From: Crossiella sp. CA-258035 | GTDB taxonomy: Bacteria > Actinomycetota > Actinomycetes > Mycobacteriales > Pseudonocardiaceae | Length of the DNA stretch: 64,000 nucleotides | Reading direction: 5' to 3' | Assembly (NCBI RefSeq): GCF_030064675.1 | Contig: NZ_CP116413.1 | Coordinates: 467,001-531,000 of the forward strand | Part shown: positions 59,575-64,000 of the stretch, in pieces | Layout of the letters: every line of letters starts with the position of its first letter | Position numbering within the stretch: position 1 is the stretch's first letter | The notes under the pieces: model-generated | What the model saw: the letters and a program-made list of their open reading frames with translations, nothing else | Database searches by the model: none | Told to the model about the DNA's origin: nothing | Made by a program: the position numbers and the translations under genes

Positions 59575-62500
59575 GTGGCCCGTCGAGAGAAAGGTCCCAG
59601 CCAGCGTGGCGTGGGGGAAGCCCCGCGCTCGGAGACCCCCGAAAAGGGTGATGAGGCGGCTTCGAAGAGTAACGGGGCCAAGCAGATGCCGGCAGCGACA
59701 CCGGACTCCACACCGGTGAGCACGGACAAGCCATCGCAGGCCAGGTCCGCGCAGGAGGTGGGCGCGGCCCGCTGGCGCCTGCGCAACTGGCGCCTGCGCA
59801 GCAAGCTGCTCGCCGTACTCCTCATCCCCACGGTGGTCGCCCTTGTGCTGGGTGGCGTCCAGGTGACCAACGAGATCGACCAGGCCGGCCGGCTGGCCAG
59901 GCTGGCGACGCAGGCCCAGTTGCAGGGCAGCGTGGCCACGTTGGTGCACCAGATGCAGCGCGAGCGGGACCTCACGGTCCGCTACGTCGCCTCCACCGAT
60001 AACGAGAAGGAAGACCAGGTCGGTGTGCTGGACCGCCAGCGCAAGCGCGTCATCGACGCCACCGAGGTGCTGCGCAACCAGCTCAACGAGGTCGGTCCCT
60101 CACTGGATGACGACACCAGGCGTTCCTACGTCACCGTCGTGCAGCAGCTGGAGCGGTTGAACCGGCTGCGCCAGGTGGCGGGCGTCACCGCGTACCCCGA
60201 GTCCGAGATCCTGCGCAACTACACCGAGTCCATCGGGGCCCTGCTGGACCTGGGTGAGATCGCGGGCACCCAGGCCAACGATCCGGAGCTGATCCGGCTG
60301 CAGCTGGCCGCGGTCGCCCTCGGCCGGGCCAAGGAGCAGGTCTCCCGCAAGCGCGCGATCCTGCTGGACATCCTGCAGCAGAAGAAGTTCGAGCCGACCC
60401 AGACCAGGCAGATCCTGGCCGCGGACGCCGAGCTGGAAGCCGCGCGCAACGACTTCCGCAAGTCGGCCACGCCGGAGCAGCGGCGGCAGTACGACGACAC
60501 CGTCACCGGTCTGATCGTCGACGTGGCCAACGACATGCAGGAGGCCGTGCTCCAGCTGGCCGCCCAGCCGCAGGCCCCGCAGGCCGCGGCCTTCGGCAAC
60601 CTGGCCACCGACCGCTGGGACATGGCCGCGACGCTGACCATCAACCTGACCCAGCGCGTCGAGAGCTCGCTGATCGACCAGCTCAAGGCGGACACCGCGG
60701 CCGCGGCGGCCGCCGTGCGCGCCTCGGCGACCACCCGCTCCATCCTGGTGCTGGCCGCGCTCGCGCTGGCCGTGTTCCTGGCCATGCTGGTGGCCTACTC
60801 GCTGCTGCGCCCGCTGCGCACCCTGCGCCGCACGGCGCTGGAGGTGGCCGACCGGAAGCTGCCGGAGGCGGTCGAGCGCATTCTGGCCGCGCCGGACCCG
60901 ACCGCGGCGGCCAAGACCGCCATCGAGCCGGTGCCCGTGCACACCCGCGAGGAGGTCGGGCAGGTCGCCCGGTCCTTCGACGCGGTGCACGGCGAGGCGG
61001 TCCGGCTGGCGGTCGAGCAGGCGCTGCTGCGGGACAACGTCAACGCGATGTTCGTCAACCTCTCCCGCCGGTCCCAGGCGCTGGTCGAACGCCAGCTGAG
61101 CCTGATCGACCGGCTGGAGCAGGACGAGCAGGACCCGGACCAGCTCTCCAGCCTGTTCGAGCTGGACCACCTGGCCACCCGGATGCGCCGCAACTCGGAG
61201 AACCTGCTGGTCCTCGCGGGCACCGACCTCACCAGGCGGCTCACCCGCCCGGTGCCGGTGGCCGAGGTGGTCGGCGCCGCGGTCTCCGAGGTCGAGCAGT
61301 ACGCCAGGGTGCAGGTCACCGCGGTGCCCGACCTGGCCGTGATGGGCCGCGCGGTCAACGACGTGGTGCACCTGGTGGCCGAGCTGCTGGACAACGCCAC
61401 CGCGTTCTCCGACCCGAACACCAAGGTCACCGTGCGCACCGCGCGCACCCGCAAGGGCGAGCTGGCGATCGAGATCAGCGACCGCGGTGTGGGCATGCCC
61501 GAGCAGGAGATCACCGACTACAACCAGCGGCTGGCCGACCCGCCGGAGGTCGACGTCGCGGTCTCCAGGCGGATGGGCCTGTTCGTGGTCGGCCGGCTGG
61601 CCCAGCGGCACGACATCCGGGTCCGCCTGCGCAACAACGAGGACATCGAGGGCGGCACCACCGCGCTCGTGGTGGTCCCGGCCGAGCTGATCCAGGCGCT
61701 GGGCTCGCCGTCGGCGGGCCGGACCTCGGCGGGGTCGCTGTTCACCCAGTCGCACACCGGATCGCAGCCGCCGGTGCCCTCGCCCTACCAGCAGACCGCC
61801 GCCTCGGTGATCAACACCGGCGAGCACCAGTCGCTGTTCACCTCGACCTCCGCCCCGGCGGAGCAGAGCCAGCCGTCCCTGCCGCCGGTCCCGCCGGTGG
61901 CGGAGCCGGAGCAGCCCGCCGAGGTCAGCGGCCCGGTGGCGGACTCGGGCGACCACCCGGACCTGACCGTCCAGGTGCTCACCGGCCGGGGCGAGCAGGA
62001 CCCGGCGGCTCCGCCGGAGCTGTCCGCGCCGAGGGACATCTTCCAGCCCGTGGTGCCGCCTGCGCCGCAGCCGGAGCCCGTCCCGGAGCCGGAGCCCGAA
62101 CCGGTGGCCGAGCAGACCCAGGCCGGCCGCAACCCGATCGTGCCAAGGGCCTCGGTCACCCCGCCCGCCTACGGCGCGCTGAACGGGACCGGGGAGCGCC
62201 CCAAGGGCGTCGAGTACGACCTGGACGCCCCCACCGAGCGGCTGCCGATCTACGAGGCGGTGCTCTCGCAGTGGTTCCAGGCCGTGGACAGCGAGCCGGT
62301 CGGCGGGGCCGCGCCCTACCTCGGCTCCGACCGCGGCGACCTGGGCCTCGGCCCGGTCCCGCCGGTGAAGTCCTCGGCCGCTGCCCAGGCGGCCCGGCCG
62401 GAGCCGAAGACCGAGCAGGTCCGGCGACCCGAGCCCAGGACCGAGCAGGTCAGGGCGCCCGAGCCGCCGCGCCCGGCAGAGCCCCAGCGGCCTGCCGAGC

Positions 62501-63033
62501 CGCCGCGGCCGGTGGAGCCGCAGCGCGCGGTCGAGCCGGAACGCCCGGCCGAGCGCTCCGCGCCGCAGCCCGCGGTGCCGGTGGCCAAGGTGGAGCCGGA
62601 GGCAGAACCGGCCCCGCAGCGGCGCCCGGCGGTTGAACGTCCGGCCGCGCGCCTCCAGGATGAGACGGTGACCGCACGCCGCCCGAGCACCGACTGGCAT
62701 TCGCCAGGCGATGAGGGCTGGCAGCAGGCCGAGGCCGTGCTGAGCAGTGCCAAGGCGCTGTCCCAGCAGACCCCGTCCGGACTGCCCAAGCGGGTGCCGA
62801 AGGCGCACCTGGTGCCGGGCTCGGCGGCACCCCGTCAGCAGACGCTGCCGTCGAAGACTCCGGCGTCCGGTCGCTCCGCGGACAATGTTCGTGGGAGGAT
62901 GTCAAGTTTCCAGCAGGGTCTGCGCCGGGGAAGGCACGCCAGGATCGATGTCCTGACGAACGAGTCGGCTCAGGGACCGAACGACGACGAGACCCGCTCC
63001 AACGGGCAGGCGAGGAACGAGGAGCAGCCGTGA
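59575..63033 (+). CDS. cvnA: Conservon histidine-kinase-like sensor CvnA with NIT domain
   Basis: 1152 residues from GTG at 59575 (GAGGAAG 6 bases upstream); ATG at 59686 is another possible start. A basic tail, membrane helix (about 88-106, LLAVLLIPTVVALVLGGVQ), extracellular nitrate/nitrite-sensing NIT-type domain (about 107-380), second helix (SILVLAALALAVFLAMLVAY), HAMP-like linker, dimer helices NLSRRSQALVERQLSLIDRL and an HATPase (VAELLDNATAFSDP, ISDRGVGMPEQEI, MGLFVVGRLAQRH). No standard phospho-His box. About 400 residues of Pro/Glu-rich disorder end it. Start of a cvnA-B-C cluster. Confidence 0.9.
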   Translation: MARREKGPSQRGVGEAPRSETPEKGDEAASKSNGAKQMPAATPDSTPVSTDKPSQARSAQEVGAARWRLRNWRLRSKLLAVLLIPTVVALVLGGVQVTNEIDQAGRLARLATQAQLQGSVATLVHQMQRERDLTVRYVASTDNEKEDQVGVLDRQRKRVIDATEVLRNQLNEVGPSLDDDTRRSYVTVVQQLERLNRLRQVAGVTAYPESEILRNYTESIGALLDLGEIAGTQANDPELIRLQLAAVALGRAKEQVSRKRAILLDILQQKKFEPTQTRQILAADAELEAARNDFRKSATPEQRRQYDDTVTGLIVDVANDMQEAVLQLAAQPQAPQAAAFGNLATDRWDMAATLTINLTQRVESSLIDQLKADTAAAAAAVRASATTRSILVLAALALAVFLAMLVAYSLLRPLRTLRRTALEVADRKLPEAVERILAAPDPTAAAKTAIEPVPVHTREEVGQVARSFDAVHGEAVRLAVEQALLRDNVNAMFVNLSRRSQALVERQLSLIDRLEQDEQDPDQLSSLFELDHLATRMRRNSENLLVLAGTDLTRRLTRPVPVAEVVGAAVSEVEQYARVQVTAVPDLAVMGRAVNDVVHLVAELLDNATAFSDPNTKVTVRTARTRKGELAIEISDRGVGMPEQEITDYNQRLADPPEVDVAVSRRMGLFVVGRLAQRHDIRVRLRNNEDIEGGTTALVVVPAELIQALGSPSAGRTSAGSLFTQSHTGSQPPVPSPYQQTAASVINTGEHQSLFTSTSAPAEQSQPSLPPVPPVAEPEQPAEVSGPVADSGDHPDLTVQVLTGRGEQDPAAPPELSAPRDIFQPVVPPAPQPEPVPEPEPEPVAEQTQAGRNPIVPRASVTPPAYGALNGTGERPKGVEYDLDAPTERLPIYEAVLSQWFQAVDSEPVGGAAPYLGSDRGDLGLGPVPPVKSSAAAQAARPEPKTEQVRRPEPRTEQVRAPEPPRPAEPQRPAEPPRPVEPQRAVEPERPAERSAPQPAVPVAKVEPEAEPAPQRRPAVERPAARLQDETVTARRPSTDWHSPGDEGWQQAEAVLSSAKALSQQTPSGLPKRVPKAHLVPGSAAPRQQTLPSKTPASGRSADNVRGRMSSFQQGLRRGRHARIDVLTNESAQGPNDDETRSNGQARNEEQP

Positions 63034-63070
63034 ACGAGCCAGCGGTGACGGCCCTTGAGGAGGAGTCCGC

Positions 63071-63493
63071 GTGACCGAGTCAGTCCAACAGCCAGGCAGC
63101 TTCGGTTGGTTGATCACTGACTTCGTGCGCCGGGTGCCCGGTGTCGCCCACGCGGTCGTGGTCTCCGCCGACGGTCTGATGCTCGCGGGGTCGGAGGGCC
63201 TGCCCAGGGATCGCGCCGAACAGCTGTCGGCGGTCTCCTCCGGCCTGGTCAGCCTGACCGCGGGTGCGGCGCGGTGCTTCGAGGCGGGCGAGGTGGCCCA
63301 GACGGTGGTCGAGATGGAGCGGGGCTACCTGTTCCTGATGTCGATCAGCGACGGGTCCTGCCTGTCCGTGCTCGCGGCGCCGAACTGCGACATCGGCCTG
63401 GTGGCGTACGAGATGACCTTGCTCGTGGAGCGGGTCGGTCAGCAGCTCACCCCCGAACTGCGCGCCCAGCTGCACGGCGTGGTGCGCAGATAA
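63071..63493 (+). CDS. cvnB: Roadblock/LC7-domain protein CvnB
   Basis: 140 residues from GTG with GAGGAGGAGTC upstream. [28 protein letters not shown] and [20 protein letters not shown] belong to the roadblock/LC7 family. In conservons CvnB interacts with CvnD GTPase and CvnA. 37 bases after cvnA. Confidence 0.94.
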   Translation: MTESVQQPGSFGWLITDFVRRVPGVAHAVVVSADGLMLAGSEGLPRDRAEQLSAVSSGLVSLTAGAARCFEAGEVAQTVVEMERGYLFLMSISDGSCLSVLAAPNCDIGLVAYEMTLLVERVGQQLTPELRAQLHGVVRR

Positions 63494-63517
63494 TGAGTCG
63501 ACGGGGGTGACGCGGCG

Positions 63518-64000
63518 ATGACCACAGGTTCAGGCTTCACTGGCGACCGGTTCGACTACAAGGAGTGGGCGCTGGGCGGCTTCGGATACAACGAGCCGGA
63601 CGACGACGGCGAACTCCGGGCGGAGCACCCGGACACGCTGTCGCCGCGCGGCGGGCTGGACGGGATGGGCTCAGGGCTGTTCGGCGGCCCTGGCGCGGAC
63701 CTGTTCGGCGGCGGGATGGTCGAGGACTCCCCCATCCCCCAGCAGGCCGCGCCGGGGGCCGCCTCGGCCGAGCCGGACCCCTTCACCGAGACCGGTTCGC
63801 TGGTGCGCCCCTACACCCGGACCGGCGGGCGTACCCGCCCCGACTACGACCTGGCCATCGAGGCGCTGGTGTCCACCAGCGACCACGGCCGGGACGCCGC
63901 GGTGCTGCCCGAACACCGCTCGATCTGCGGGCTCTGCCTGGACGCCCGCTCGGTCGCCGAGGTCGCCGCACACCTGCGGCTGCCGCTGGGGGTCGTGCGG
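63518..64000 (+). CDS. cvnC: DUF742 protein CvnC, N-terminal part (runs off the window)
   Basis: ATG at 63518; 161 residues visible and open at the right edge. A Gly/Asp-rich N-terminal stretch of about 90 residues (GGLDGMGSGLFGGPGADLFG) precedes the DUF742 core: SLVRPYTRTGGRTRPDYDLA, HRSICGLCLDARSVAEVAAH and LRLPLGVVR. The N-terminal extension is longer than the short ones I know in DUF742 proteins. A CvnD GTPase would be expected just beyond the edge. Confidence 0.9.
   Translation, partial: MTTGSGFTGDRFDYKEWALGGFGYNEPDDDGELRAEHPDTLSPRGGLDGMGSGLFGGPGADLFGGGMVEDSPIPQQAAPGAASAEPDPFTETGSLVRPYTRTGGRTRPDYDLAIEALVSTSDHGRDAAVLPEHRSICGLCLDARSVAEVAAHLRLPLGVVR

Noticed and set aside
60100..62808. 902-residue open frame on the minus strand
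   Set aside because: Antisense of the cvnA kinase; no family motif.

Overview
The window is high-GC DNA with GTG/TTG starts, strong GGAGG ribosome binding sites, 1-8 bp gene overlaps and codon-biased genes. It carries a DasR amino-sugar regulon, a cvn conservon, a VirR-like/def cluster and a thi-def-pssA-psd-moeA-groEL order that I recall from Mycobacterium tuberculosis (about Rv0414c to Rv0440). This points to a free-living filamentous actinobacterium, most likely Pseudonocardiaceae; the family assignment is inference. No insertion sequence, tRNA, rRNA or CRISPR array was seen.

Layout. 0-1.2 kb: end of an AbiE-type toxin-antitoxin pair (antitoxin cut by the window edge). 1.2-2.1 kb: ornithine cyclodeaminase family. 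2.1-8.7 kb: das locus, an operon on the minus strand (DasA lipoprotein, DasB and DasC permeases, GH3 N-acetylglucosaminidase, SIS-domain protein) divergent from dasR, with DasR-type (dre) operators between and inside. 8.8-14.1 kb: 14-TM drug exporter, a membrane protein with Pro/Ser/Thr tail, two secreted S1 proteases. 14.2-19.7 kb: thiamine synthesis (thiE, thiO-thiS-thiG, thiC-thiD) with two TPP riboswitches. 19.8-22.6 kb: def coupled to two paralogous propeller-like proteins. 22.7-33.7 kb: DUF3263, LytR_C/VirR-like, CDC48-like ATPase, pssA, psd, two M48 proteases, moeA, AIM24. 33.7-37.2 kb: cold-shock protein, Ser/Thr kinase, groEL under two CIRCE operators. 37.2-38.0 kb: a gene-free stretch made of a terminator and three long inverted repeats. 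38.0-44.5 kb: secreted TNT-type NADase, cutC, and a second sugar ABC operon ending in a GH20 hexosaminidase, with dre sites before cutC and before the operon; then PspC. 44.6-52.3 kb: CapA lipoprotein, PaaX regulator/GNAT pair divergent from an alpha/beta hydrolase, a HEPN-like protein of unknown function, GH75 chitosanase, XPB helicase. 52.6-58.2 kb: tandemly duplicated tripartite tricarboxylate transporter (TctCBA, then TctCA). 58.2-64 kb: lone SsuA/NMT1-type lipoprotein and a conservon (cvnA, cvnB, start of cvnC).

How it fits together. DasR, five dre sites, two chitobiose/GlcNAc-type importers (neither with its own ATPase, so a shared MsiK-type ATPase is expected elsewhere), GH3 and GH20 exo-hexosaminidases, a SIS sugar-phosphate protein, and a GH75 chitosanase make the window rich in chitin/chitosan use. 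The least explained parts are the run of long inverted repeats at 37.2-38.0 kb, a similar one at 34.0 kb, the HEPN-like protein with a promoter-terminator unit at its 5' end, and a recurring palindrome GTCCAC-N-GTGGAC scattered through coding sequence.
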